Of a DNA stretch of 64,000 nt, positions 34,744-43,609 are shown piece after piece. Within the stretch, counting starts at the first letter, position 1. The number at the start of each line of letters is the position of its first letter. Made by a program: the position numbers and the translations under genes. The notes under the pieces are model-generated. The model saw only the letters and a list, made by a program, of their open reading frames with translations, made no database searches and had not been told where the DNA came from. The DNA is from Candidatus Thiodictyon syntrophicum (lineage in GTDB: Bacteria > Pseudomonadota > Gammaproteobacteria > Chromatiales > Chromatiaceae), in NCBI RefSeq assembly GCF_002813775.1, contig NZ_CP020370.1, forward strand, positions 3,621,501-3,685,500. The letters run 5' to 3'.

Positions 34744-35967
34744 ATGCTGCTGTCCAACACCCTGGGGCTCGCCCTGCGCTCGATCCGCCGCAACCTGCTG
34801 CGCTCCTTCCTGACCATCCTGGGGATCGTCATCGGGGTCGCCGCCGTCATCACCATGGTCACACTCGGCAACGGCGCCACTCAGGCGGTACAGACCCAGA
34901 TCGCGGGACTGGGCAGCAACCTGCTGATGATCCGGCTCGGCCAGCGCCAGGGGCCCGGCGGCGGCGGCGGCGCCGGTATCCCTGGATTCAAGGAGGGCGA
35001 TGCGCAGGCGATCATGGCGGAGCTCGGCGGCATCGCCGCGGCGGCCCCGGAGGGCCGCGCCGGCGTCACCGTGATCGGCAACGGACGCAACTGGGCCACC
35101 AACGTCACCGGCAGCACCAACGCCTGGTTCACCACCGGCAATTGGAAGCTCGCGAGCGGGCGCACCTTCACGGACGAGGACCAGAGCGCGGGCTCCGCCG
35201 TCTGCATCATCGGCGAGACGGTCAGGCGCGAGATCTTCGGCGGGGCGGTCGGCGCCGGCGGCCTGGGCGAGCAACTGCGTATCAAGCAGTTCTCCTGCGA
35301 GGTCATCGGTGTGCTCGCCTCCAAGGGCCAGGCGGCGATGGGCAACGACCAGGACGACACGGTGCTGGTGCCGCTGCACACGCTTCAGCGGCGCGTCACC
35401 GGCAGCCTCAAGGTCTCCACCCTGCTGGTGTCGATGCAGGACGGCACCGACAGCACGCGGCTCAAGGCGAGCCTCACCCAACTGCTGCGCGAGCGCCGCA
35501 AACTCACCGCGGGTGACGACGACAACTTCAACGTGCTCGACACCCAGCAGCTCGCCGAGACCCTGTCCGGCACCACCCGGGTCATGACCACCCTGCTGGG
35601 CGCCGTCGCCGCGGTGAGCCTGCTGGTGGGCGGCATCGGCATCATGAACATCATGCTGGTCAGCGTCACCGAGCGCACCCGCGAGATCGGTCTGCGCCTG
35701 GCCATCGGCGCCCTGGAGCGCGAGGTCCTCCTGCAATTCCTGATCGAGGCGGTGGTCCTGGCCGCACTCGGCGGGCTCATCGGCATCGTCATCGCCACCG
35801 GCGCCTCCATCGCCCTGGCCGGCGCGATGGGCGTCCCCTATCTGTTCAATCCCACCATCAATGTGCTCTCATTCGTCTTCGCCGCCGCCATCGGCGTGCT
35901 GTTCGGCTATTTCCCGGCCCGACGCGCGGCGCGGATGGACCCGATCGAGGCGCTGCGGCACGAATAA
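34744..35967 (+). CDS. MacB-type ABC permease (FtsX-like)
   Basis: About 407 residues from the ATG at 34744; a GTG at 34711 would add residues encoded by the repeat. MacB_PCD N-terminus LALRSIRRNLLRSFLTILGI with the first membrane helix, a large periplasmic domain (about 50-270), and three C-terminal helices. SVTERTREIGLRLAIGA and ARRAARMDPIEALRHE are the family's conserved motifs. Likely exports a peptide, lipoprotein or small molecule through the NodT-type channel. Confidence 0.9.
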   Translation: MLLSNTLGLALRSIRRNLLRSFLTILGIVIGVAAVITMVTLGNGATQAVQTQIAGLGSNLLMIRLGQRQGPGGGGGAGIPGFKEGDAQAIMAELGGIAAAAPEGRAGVTVIGNGRNWATNVTGSTNAWFTTGNWKLASGRTFTDEDQSAGSAVCIIGETVRREIFGGAVGAGGLGEQLRIKQFSCEVIGVLASKGQAAMGNDQDDTVLVPLHTLQRRVTGSLKVSTLLVSMQDGTDSTRLKASLTQLLRERRKLTAGDDDNFNVLDTQQLAETLSGTTRVMTTLLGAVAAVSLLVGGIGIMNIMLVSVTERTREIGLRLAIGALEREVLLQFLIEAVVLAALGGLIGIVIATGASIALAGAMGVPYLFNPTINVLSFVFAAAIGVLFGYFPARRAARMDPIEALRHE

Positions 35968-36302
35968 ACCTCTCGGCTGATCACGCTTCCGGTCACTCCA
36001 GGGTGCCATCCGTCGCGACGGGTTGCCGCCTTGGGTTCGTAACCAGGCGCCTGGAAGTATAGGAATTCTCTCACAAAGGCGCAAAGACACGAAGAAGAAT
36101 AGGAGATGCTATGCGTGCAACCGTACCGACCACCGCCCGTCCCGCGCGATAAGCTGTCTTTCAGGCCAAGCGACGGCCCACTGCATCGTCACCCTTGATG
36201 AGCCGCCGTATCTTGAGAACGCCTGCCGGGGCGCCTTGAATCGCCGATTCAATCGGCCTGCCCCGGCAGTCCGATCCCCCGCACGCAATAAGAGCACATC
36301 AC
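35968..36302. other. Intergenic repeat-bearing stretch without a gene
   Basis: Holds CTCTCACAAAGGCGCAAAGA at about 36068-36087, the inverse of the tract at 5590-5616, and a GGGGCGCCTTGAATC..GATTCAATCGG hairpin at about 36230-36260. No gene seen. Confidence 0.5.
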
Positions 36303-36725
36303 ATGAGAGCGCAACAGAGATTCGTCCGCGGCCTGGCAGCCGTCGCCGCACTGATCGGTTTGGCCGGCTGTGCCGGTATGTCCCAGCAGGACCAGAACAC
36401 CCTGGCGGGCGCCGGCATCGGCGGCGTCGCCGGCGCGGCGCTCACGAATGGGGGTCTGGGCGGCACCCTGGGCGGGGCCGCGGCCGGCGGGCTCATCGGG
36501 CGGATCATCACCCCGAACAATGACAACAATGGCAACCGTTACTACAACGACAACGGCCGCAACAACAGCAACGGCTATTACAACAATAATCGCCAAAACT
36601 ACGATAACGGTTACTACAACAGCAACCGACAGAATAACGGCAACGGCTACTACAACAGCAACCGCCGTAGCGACTACAACAACGCCAACCGCTGGAGCAA
36701 CAACGTCGGCTGGTTCGGAAATTAG
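36303..36725 (+). CDS. Glycine-zipper lipoprotein with Asn/Tyr-rich repeats
   Basis: A 140-residue protein. Signal with lipobox LIGLAGC near 17-23. A glycine-zipper membrane segment (AGAGIGGVAGAALTNGGLGG) follows at about 36-55. The last 65 residues are low-complexity Asn/Tyr repeats (NGYYNNNRQN, NGYYNSNRQN, NGYYNSNRRS). The zipper resembles outer-membrane lipoproteins such as the SlyB/OsmB group. The Asn/Tyr tail is prion-like and of unknown role. Confidence 0.7.
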   Translation: MRAQQRFVRGLAAVAALIGLAGCAGMSQQDQNTLAGAGIGGVAGAALTNGGLGGTLGGAAAGGLIGRIITPNNDNNGNRYYNDNGRNNSNGYYNNNRQNYDNGYYNSNRQNNGNGYYNSNRRSDYNNANRWSNNVGWFGN

Positions 36726-36770
36726 TACACCCGGATGGAAATACGCGGCCCTTTGGCAAAAGCGTGTACC

Positions 36771-36863
36771 CGTAGGGTGCGCCGCGCGCACCGGGGCGTC
36801 GGCCCAGGCTCGAGACGTTTCGCTCAACCGCAGCGTTGGAAGGTGCGCACAGCGCACCCTACG
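36771..36863. repeat. 93-bp element with GTAGGGTGCGC ends, copy A
   Basis: 22-bp terminal inverted repeats (CGTAGGGTGCGCCGCGCGCA...) enclose a ~49-base core. Copies B (51550-51642) and C (60384-60476) have exactly the same length of 93 bases. A shorter relative lies at 58560-58620. The core here is partly alignable to copies B and C (CTCAACCGCAG against ATCAAACGCGG in the inverted orientation). Confidence 0.8.
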
Positions 36864-37044
36864 GGCGCGCTGCGCCCAATGGTCGGAGCATTTTCATCTT
36901 GCGGTACCAGGCCCGCCGCGGGCGGGCCGGCCGCAGGGTTGACAAGCGACAGCGCAGCCGGCCAACCGGGGCGACATCCCCCGCGCAATCCTGGAATACG
37001 CACGCCCGGGGCACCGTGTCGCACCCCGGACGCGAACCACGGGG

Positions 37045-37671
37045 TTACCGGCAGTCAGGCATAGGCGCATCGACGATCGAGGCGTAACGCCCGTTGGTGG
37101 TGCGAACGATGACGCACTGGGAGCCCTTGCGCCAGTTGGTGTAGGAACTGCCGCCGCCCTTTTCGCCCTTGACATATTTGTAGCCGCGCTGCCCCAACTC
37201 CGTCTCGCCGCTGCTCCCGCGCGCCCCGACCAGGTCCTGCAGCGATTTGGCGCCGCCCGCCCCAGCGGTGGTCTGACTGGAAGCCCCGTGCTTGTTCATC
37301 TCGTTGACGGCGACCCCGCCGGCGACCACCGCGGCGGCGCCGATGGCGAGCTTCTCGGCCGTCCCCAGGCCCTTGGGTCTAGGCCCGCTGTACTCGGCGG
37401 CGGTCACATGGCGGTTCTTGACCTCGCAGGTCCAGGGGTGTTTGTCCCCGTCGACCTTGGTGAGCCCCCGCACCTTGAAGTGCAGCGCGGTGTCGCTCAG
37501 ACGTTCCGCGCTGGCGTCGCGCAGGTCGCTCAACTTGTATTCGCTGCGGATGCGGCTCTCGCAGTCGCGGATCGCGTCCTTCTCACCGTAGGCGAAGGCC
37601 GCCCCGGGCAGCGCGAGCGCCACGGCGAGCAGCAGATGGGAAGAGGCTCGGGGGGCATGGGTCCGATGCAT
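37045..37671 (-). CDS. Exported protein of unknown function
   Basis: A 208-residue protein with a signal peptide (SSHLLLAVALALPGAAFA-YG, cleavage near residue 27). The mature N-terminal part has a Cys pair (RDCESRIRSEY, PWTCEVKNRHVTAAE), then a hydrophobic Ala/Gly helix (about 108-122). The C-terminal part ends SQCVIVRTTNGRYASIVDAP and MPDC, where another disulfide is likely. No family recognised. Confidence 0.6.
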   Translation of the reverse strand: MHRTHAPRASSHLLLAVALALPGAAFAYGEKDAIRDCESRIRSEYKLSDLRDASAERLSDTALHFKVRGLTKVDGDKHPWTCEVKNRHVTAAEYSGPRPKGLGTAEKLAIGAAAVVAGGVAVNEMNKHGASSQTTAGAGGAKSLQDLVGARGSSGETELGQRGYKYVKGEKGGGSSYTNWRKGSQCVIVRTTNGRYASIVDAPMPDCR

Positions 37672-38185
37672 ATCAATGGGCTCCGGTTGTGGATGGGCGT
37701 GAGGGAGGACTGGACAAGGCCCCCGAAGCTGGGGGCAGCCCCGCGCACCTCAAGCGCCAGGGTCCAGGTGCCCCCGTCCCCTCCATGATCAAGCCCAGGA
37801 CCGCGACAGTCGCCCAGCGACCCTGTGGGAGCGGCTTCAGCCGCGACGGGTCGCGCGGGGACCTGAACATGGTCCGCACAGCGGACCCTACGACCCCAGC
37901 ACCGCGGTTGCTCCCGTAGGGTCCGCTGTGCGGACCGATGCACCCACCGACCCCGCGCGGGCACGAGCGCACGACCAGTCAGGGCCGGGCCGAACCGTAC
38001 TGCTCGCTGAGACAGGCGATGATGCGGTCGGATTCGTAGATGAAACGGGTCGGTCCGGGCTCATCGATACGCAAACAGGTTGGTTGCGCAATGCCGTGAC
38101 CGGACGGCGCGCCAATACCGTGCCCGCGCCGGAAGGGTCACTTCGGAGCGTTCGCCCGGCACCGGCCGCTCCTGATTGCGGTCGC
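37672..38185. other. Intergenic stretch with a GTAGGGTCCGC inverted repeat
   Basis: No convincing gene. GGTCCGCACAGCGGACCCTA at 37871 pairs with CGTAGGGTCCGCTGTGCGGA ending near 37936, a member of the repeat family at 1486. A partial GGGAGCGGCTTCAGCCGCGA hairpin sits at about 37827-37846. Confidence 0.5.
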
Positions 38186-38455
38186 TCAGGCCTCGTTCGG
38201 CTTGGGCGGAAACAGCGGCGCGAGCGACTTGACGATCATCTCCGAGAGAATCTTGCCGGGGCAGATCCGCGTGATGACGGCAAAGGTGAACGAGATCGGG
38301 GGAATATACAGCACCCAATGCACCACACCGAACCCGGTGAGCCAGATGCCCGTCCACAAGATGGTCCCGGACACGGCAAAAAAGAGGCGCAGGCCGGGAC
38401 CCAGCCGTTCAACGCCTCTGAAATAGTTGACGATCGCGCTGAAAAACCCGTTCAT
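38186..38455 (-). CDS. Small membrane protein, function unknown
   Basis: An 89-residue protein starting MNGFFSAIVNYFRGVERLGP. Two membrane helices (about 23-43 and 46-66) and a basic/Pro C-terminus (LFPPKPNEA). It lies about 40 bases downstream of the MFS gene in the same direction and could be cotranscribed. Not recognised. Confidence 0.55.
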   Translation of the reverse strand: MNGFFSAIVNYFRGVERLGPGLRLFFAVSGTILWTGIWLTGFGVVHWVLYIPPISFTFAVITRICPGKILSEMIVKSLAPLFPPKPNEA

Positions 38456-38496
38456 ATCGATGGCTCCTGTTAACGATGATCATCAAGGCCCTTCGA

Positions 38497-40110
38497 TCAA
38501 CCCGTCCCCGTTCCGACCGCCGGCGGCGCCAGCAGGTGGCGCACCAGCGGCGGCTGGGGACCGCGATGCAGGGCCCAGATACGCCCCTGGAGCAGTCGGT
38601 CCGCCCCACTGACCCGCTCGTGGTGGCGCAGGTGGCTGAGCCAGGTGCCCTCGACGAAATACTCGACGTAAAGACCGGGCGCGGTGACGTCCTCCATGAT
38701 CCACCAGTGGACGGCCCCGAGACGGCGCCGCGCCTGGGCCTGCTCCGCCATCAGGGTCAGGAAGGTCGCAACGGCCGCGGGCTCGATATGGTATTGGATC
38801 ATCGTCATGACCGGGCCGCGCTCCTGCGGCGTGTCCAGCCGGACCAGGGGCGCGGGCCAATGCATCGATGGCGCCAGGTCCAAGGCTTCACCCTGCCCCA
38901 CCCTGACCCGCCAGGTGGCGGCCAGCGTCAGCAGGGCCAGTCCGGCGGCGATCAGCAGGGCCTCGTCGACCCCGTGCTCCGAGGCAATCAGGCCCCAGAT
39001 CACCGAGCCCAGGGCCATGGTGCCGAAGAACAGGGTCAGGAACAGCGACAAACCGCGCGCCCGCACCCAGTTGGGTAGCGCCAGTTGGGCCGCGACCTGG
39101 AGGCTCGACAGCACGAAGATCCAGGAGACGCCCGCGAGCAGGGACGCGGCCGCCGCCGCATAGGGATTGGCGATCAGCGAAAAGGCGGCCAGCACCAGGG
39201 CGGTCCCCAGGCTGCCGGCGGTGACGGTGCCGTCGGGGCCCAGGCGCGGCTGCACCCGCGGCAGCAGCAGGGCACCGAGCACTGCCCCGGCCCCCACGCA
39301 GCCCATCAGCACACCATAGAGGCTGGCGCCGCCCCCAAGTGAGGTCTTGGCGATGACCGGCAGGAGCGCCCAATAGGCGCTGGCGGAGAGAAAAAAGGCG
39401 ACCCCGCGCACCAGGGCCGCCCGCAGCGGCGCGCTGTGCAGGGCGTAGCGCAGGCCGTTACGCAGGGCCTCCCCCAGGCCCTCGGCCGGCAGGGCCGAGC
39501 CGGCCGCGGCGGCCGGCCGCCACCAGGCCAGGGCCGCGACGATCACCAGGAAGCTCAGGGCATTGCCGGTGAAGGGTGCGGCAAAGCCCAGCCAGACGAT
39601 CAGGGCCCCCGCCACGGCCGGACCGATGGCGCGGCTGACATTGACCCCCATGGAATTGAGTGCGATGGCCGGACCCAGGATCGCCCGCGGCACCAGTTGC
39701 GGGACTATGGCCAGCCAGGCCGGGGTGATGAAGGCCGCGCCCGCGCCCAGCAGGAAGGTGAAGCACAGGAGCAGCACGGCGTTCATCCGCCCGAGCCCGA
39801 CCAGGACCGCCAGGACGGCCGCCACCAGGGCCATGGCGGCGTTGACCGCGAGCAAGAGCTTGCGGCGGTCGAAGATGTCCGCCAGGGCCCCGGAGGGCAG
39901 CGCCAGCAGAAAGGCCGGGGCCGTGGTCGCCACCTGCACCAGGGCCACCGTCAAGGGGTCCGGGGCCAGGGTCGTCATCAGCCAGCCGGCGCCCACGGTG
40001 TTCATCCCGGTGCCGATGTTGGAGACCACCGTGGCGGCCCAGAGCAGGGTAAAGGCGCGGTGCCTGAAGGGGTCCCAGGCCGCGGGGCCGGGACTGGGTC
40101 GGATTGCCAT
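38497..40110 (-). CDS. MFS_3-type exporter with C-terminal monooxygenase-like domain
   Basis: A 537-residue protein. Residues 15-405 are an MFS transporter of the EntS-like MFS_3 family: NIGTGMNTVGAGWLMTTL in helix 1, and the loop motif ALPSGALADIFDRRKLLL. About 100 C-terminal residues (ERGPVMTMIQYHIEP, HWWIMEDVTAPGLYVEYFVE, SHLRHHERVSGADRLLQGRI) form the soluble ferredoxin-like domain typical of this subfamily. Substrate unknown; relatives export siderophores or drugs. Confidence 0.87.
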   Translation of the reverse strand: MAIRPSPGPAAWDPFRHRAFTLLWAATVVSNIGTGMNTVGAGWLMTTLAPDPLTVALVQVATTAPAFLLALPSGALADIFDRRKLLLAVNAAMALVAAVLAVLVGLGRMNAVLLLCFTFLLGAGAAFITPAWLAIVPQLVPRAILGPAIALNSMGVNVSRAIGPAVAGALIVWLGFAAPFTGNALSFLVIVAALAWWRPAAAAGSALPAEGLGEALRNGLRYALHSAPLRAALVRGVAFFLSASAYWALLPVIAKTSLGGGASLYGVLMGCVGAGAVLGALLLPRVQPRLGPDGTVTAGSLGTALVLAAFSLIANPYAAAAASLLAGVSWIFVLSSLQVAAQLALPNWVRARGLSLFLTLFFGTMALGSVIWGLIASEHGVDEALLIAAGLALLTLAATWRVRVGQGEALDLAPSMHWPAPLVRLDTPQERGPVMTMIQYHIEPAAVATFLTLMAEQAQARRRLGAVHWWIMEDVTAPGLYVEYFVEGTWLSHLRHHERVSGADRLLQGRIWALHRGPQPPLVRHLLAPPAVGTGTG

Positions 40111-40271
40111 GGATGGGTCTGCCGGTCAGGTCGCGTCGCGCCGGGCGTGCCGCGGAAATACCGGGCCCCAGGGCCCGGTCAGGGCGCGAGTCTCCCCGGT
40201 CCGGCGCCGTGCGGCAAGTGTTTTCAGGGTATGACGGGTGCCCGTCAACGGGGCGGATCGGCCTCTGAGCC

Positions 40272-40436
40272 ATGATCGCGCGGCTGCTCGTGGGCTATGC
40301 CGAGGGCCATGGCATCGACCACATCGTCGGCCACCGCGGACGCACCCTGTTCTAGCGCTGGCTGGTCGGCTCCATCGCCCGCCGGGTACTCGCCTATGCC
40401 CCCTGCGCGGTGACCGTGGTGCGCCCGCGGGCCTGA
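40272..40436 (+). pseudogene. Universal stress protein C-terminal remnant with in-frame stop
   Basis: Reads MIARLLVGYAEGHGIDHIVG, HRGRTLF, stop (TAG at 40353), then RWLVGSIARRVLAYAPCAVT and VVRPRA. This is the C-terminal nucleotide-binding part of a UspA domain (GHRGRTLxERWLVGSVxxxV). The N-terminal two thirds are missing and one codon has become a stop. Confidence 0.8.
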
Positions 40437-40593
40437 TCGCGGCCGACCGACGCCTTGGCCTGCTGATACTGTCCGGCAGCCCCTGGCCTGCGAATCAAGT
40501 GCACTGTCCCCGGAACCGCGTGGACCACCCGTAGGGTCCGCTGCGCGGACCATAGAACTTGCAAATCCGGCATCGCACTCCACAATTGCAACC

Positions 40594-41130
40594 ATGATCC
40601 CCCGCATACTTCAGAACCGCCTGGAACAGCGCCTGTGCCAATTCCCCGCGGTTGCCCTGCTCGGACCCCGCCAGGTCGGCAAGACCACCCTGGCCCGCGC
40701 CTGCCCGGCCGCCGCGGGCGCACTCTAGGTCTATGTCCGCGACAGCGGCCTGGTCCACACCCTCCTGCGCCTGGACGACCTGGACGACCTGCTTGGCCAC
40801 CCGGTGTGCGGGGCCAGTTGGGAAGGCTTCGTCATCGAGACCCTGCTGCGCGCCGCCCCCGAGCGCTCCCAACCGAGCTTCTATCGGACCGCCACCGGCG
40901 CCGAGGTCGACCTGGTACTGGAACTGCCCGGCAACCGCCTCTGGGCCATCGAGATCAAACGCGGCCTGGCCCCCAAGGTCGAACCCGGCCTGCGCACCGC
41001 CCTGGCCGATCTGAATCCGGACCGCGCCTTCCTGGTCTACGCCGGGCAGGAGCGCTACCCCAAGGGCGACGGGATCGAGGCCATCGGGGTGGGGGAACTG
41101 GCGCAGGAACTCACTGCCCTGGATGACTGA
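40594..41130 (+). pseudogene. Decayed DUF4143-type AAA ATPase
   Basis: The N-terminus carries Walker A (VALLGPRQVGKTTLA), then an in-frame TAG at 40726. The same frame resumes at the DUF4143 C-terminal region (VYVRDSGLVHTLL, SWEGFVIETLL, FYRTATGAEVDLVLE, AIEIKRG). Intact relatives are about 380-400 residues; here the Walker B part is deleted and about 178 codons remain. An internal ATG at 40804 might still express the C-terminal PD-(D/E)XK-like half (108 residues). Confidence 0.82.
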
Positions 41131-41283
41131 GCCGGCGGCACGGGGGCGACGTCCAGCGCAGTCGAATTCGGGTTATTATGGAGACTGATACACAGGGTAG
41201 TTCCCGCCATCGCATGTGTCAGCCGCATGGGGGTGATGGACACCTGGACGCGCAGCAGTGGACTTGACGGATCGAGGACCGAC

Positions 41284-42279
41284 ATGAGCGAAGACGATCA
41301 TCGGGGTCGAGTAGCCCCCGCCGGCTTTCCGGCAATAGCGCGCTTGCGCTTCCGGTTGCGTGCCCTGGACCCCATCGAACTGCCGGAGTACGCGGGCTCC
41401 GCCTGGCGCGGGCTACTCGGCCACGGGCTGCGCCGCACCGTCTGTGTCACCCGCCAGCCGACCTGTGCCGGGTGCCTCCTGACCCATGCCTGCTGCTACT
41501 CCCTCCTGTTCGAGACCCCGCCCCCGCCCGGTCATGACAGCGCCGGATTCAGCGCCCTGCCCCACCCCTATGTGCTCGACATCGACCCCCGGGCGCCCCG
41601 GCACCACGCGACGGGCGACCACCTCGACCTCGGCATCACCCTGCTCGGCACGGCCATCGACCAGGCCCCCTACCTGATTCACGCCCTGGCGAACGCCGGT
41701 CAGCTTGGGATCGGCCGGGATCATGGCCGCTTCGCGGTGGCCGCCCTGCACCGGGAGTCTGCCCCCGGGTCGGACACCTGGGTCCAGGTCTACGACCCCG
41801 GAACCGGTCAGTACCAGCAGCAACCAGCGGCCCCCCTCACCCCCCCAGCGCCGCCGGCCCCGGGTGCGGTCCGAATGCACATCAGCACCCCCCTGCGCAT
41901 CAAACGCGACGGCCATTTCATCGCACCCCGCGACTTCACCCTGACCGACCTGTGCCACCCGCTCCACATTCGCTTGCAGCGTCTCGCGGCCCTCTATGGC
42001 GGCCAGCCGCAGCCCTTCGAGTGGTCGCGGGCCGCACCCCTCATGGACGGCCTGGCCCTGCACGACTGCCGCCTGCGCTGGCACGACTGGACCCGCTACT
42101 CCTCCCGCCAGGGCAGCCTGATGCAACTGGGCGGCCTGCTCGGGGAACTGACCATCCAAGGCCCCGCCCTGGCCGAGGTCTGGCCCGTGCTCTGGGCCGG
42201 CCAATGGACCCATGTCGGCAAGGGCACTGCGTTTGGGCTTGGGGCCTATCGGCTCGCGGCGGTGGACGACGCCGCGTGA
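41284..42279 (+). CDS. cas6: Cas6-family CRISPR RNA processing RAMP protein
   Basis: A 331-residue protein of the Cas6 RAMP superfamily. Ferredoxin-like N-terminus (ARLRFRLRALDPIELPEYAG) with SAWRGLLGHGLRRTVCV. A Cys cluster (CAGCLLTHACC) may bind metal. The C-terminal glycine-rich loop GKGTAFGLGAYRL is typical of RAMP proteins. Cas6 cuts precursor CRISPR RNA within repeats. The ATG at 41284 fits the domain start. It heads the cas operon, although no CRISPR array is visible in this window. Confidence 0.82.
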   Translation: MSEDDHRGRVAPAGFPAIARLRFRLRALDPIELPEYAGSAWRGLLGHGLRRTVCVTRQPTCAGCLLTHACCYSLLFETPPPPGHDSAGFSALPHPYVLDIDPRAPRHHATGDHLDLGITLLGTAIDQAPYLIHALANAGQLGIGRDHGRFAVAALHRESAPGSDTWVQVYDPGTGQYQQQPAAPLTPPAPPAPGAVRMHISTPLRIKRDGHFIAPRDFTLTDLCHPLHIRLQRLAALYGGQPQPFEWSRAAPLMDGLALHDCRLRWHDWTRYSSRQGSLMQLGGLLGELTIQGPALAEVWPVLWAGQWTHVGKGTAFGLGAYRLAAVDDAA

Positions 42280-42371
42280 GGACCCGGCCCGCCGAAAAGC
42301 TTTCCGATCGCCCACCCGCCGGCGGGCCATGCCATCATGCGGCCCGCACCCGGCGACCACTCGCCCCCGGT

Positions 42372-42397
42372 AGGAGCGGCCCCCCGGCCGCGACGAG
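42372..42397. repeat. Short copy of the GGAGCGGCCCC hairpin family
   Basis: TAGGAGCGGCCCCCCGGCCG at about 42372-42391 forms a short stem, followed by CGACG. It sits between cas6 and cmr1. Confidence 0.55.
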
Positions 42398-42508
42398 CCC
42401 CGCAACGATCCCGTCGGCCGCGTCCGCACATCCCGTCCGTCTCGGCCGGGGCCGCCCCTATCCGACACGCCCGTGGGGCACGACCAGCACAGTTGAGGAA
42501 CCCGTGTC

Positions 42509-43599
42509 ATGAACCGACTCGCCTATCGCATCCGCTTCCAACGCCGGCCTTCCTCGGCAACGCCGAGCAGGCGGGACAGTGGCGCACCCCGCCGATCAAG
42601 GCACTGTTGCGGCAATGGTGGCGGGCGGTGTACGCGGCGGGACGGCATGGCGAGTCTGGCCTCGTGGCGACGATGCGGGCCGACGAGGGTCAGCTCTTCG
42701 GGGCCGCGGCCGATGGTGGAGATTCTTGCCGCAGTCTGCTGCGACTGCGCCTGGATCAATGGACAGAAGGAAAGCTGAGATCCTGGCAAGGGCTTGAGCA
42801 GCAGCCGGTAAACCACCCGGAAGTGAAACAGACTGGCTTTCAAGTCGGTCCCCACGCCTATCTGGGATTCGGGCCTCTGGATGGCAGGGGCGGAACCAAG
42901 CTGGCCGGAAAGCGAACCGCGATTGCGGCAGGCGATTTTACCGTCCTGAGGATGGCGTTAGACGGACAGCGGAACGCCGGCCTTGCCGAGCGTGAGGCTC
43001 CACGCCTCGCAACGGCGCTCGTCCTGATGAACCATTACGGCACCCTCGGTGGCCGCAGCCGTAACGGCTGGGGCTCTTTCTCGCTGGTGCCTGCCGACGA
43101 CGCGACACCTATCATTGATGCCGCGCTGGATCCGAGCCTGGTCCGCCCCTGGCGTGAAGCACTCGCGCTCGACTGGCCCCACGCCATCGGCCGGGATGCG
43201 TCCGGTCCGCTCATTTGGCAGACGGAAGCCTGCCAAGACTGGAAGACGGTCATGCGGCACTTGGCGGAGATCAAGATCGGCCTGCGCACCCTGTTCAAGT
43301 TCACCACCGGCAAGGGCGCCCGGCAGCCCGAGTCTCGCCATTGGCTGAGCTACCCGGTCACCAACCACTCGGTTTCCAGTTGGGGCAACGCCCGTCTCCC
43401 CAACAGCCTGCGCTTCAAGGTCCGCCCCTGCGCAGATGGCAAACTGCGCGGCCTGATCTTCCATGTGCCCTGTCTCCCGCCGGATACCGCGACGGCCCGC
43501 TTCCGCCCCGACCGGGCGGCTATCGAAGATGTCTGGCAGCGCGTCCACACCTTTCTGGACCAGCAGCCGGCCACAACCCTCACCCGCACCTCAGTCTGA
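42509..43599 (+). pseudogene. cmr1: Type III-B Cmr1 RAMP protein, interrupted by a one-base frameshift
   Basis: The gene starts MNRLAYRIRFQ in the frame of the ATG at 42509. It must then shift by -1 at 42540-42541 to continue TPAFLGNAEQAGQWRTPPIK, ALLRQWWRAVY. Restoring one A (CAA-ACG instead of CAACG) rebuilds a perfect Cmr1 N-terminus. The rest (about 350 residues) is intact, with the RAMP glycine loop GTLGGRSRNGWGSF and [11 protein letters not shown]. Cmr1 caps the type III-B effector complex. The frameshift is either real decay or a sequencing indel; slippage is less likely, as no classic heptamer is present. Confidence 0.85.
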
Positions 43600-43609
43600 G
43601 AGCGAACCC

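Noticed and set aside
42535-42545. Programmed -1 frameshifting in cmr1
   Set aside because: No X-XXY-YYZ slippery heptamer at the junction; a one-base deletion explains it better.
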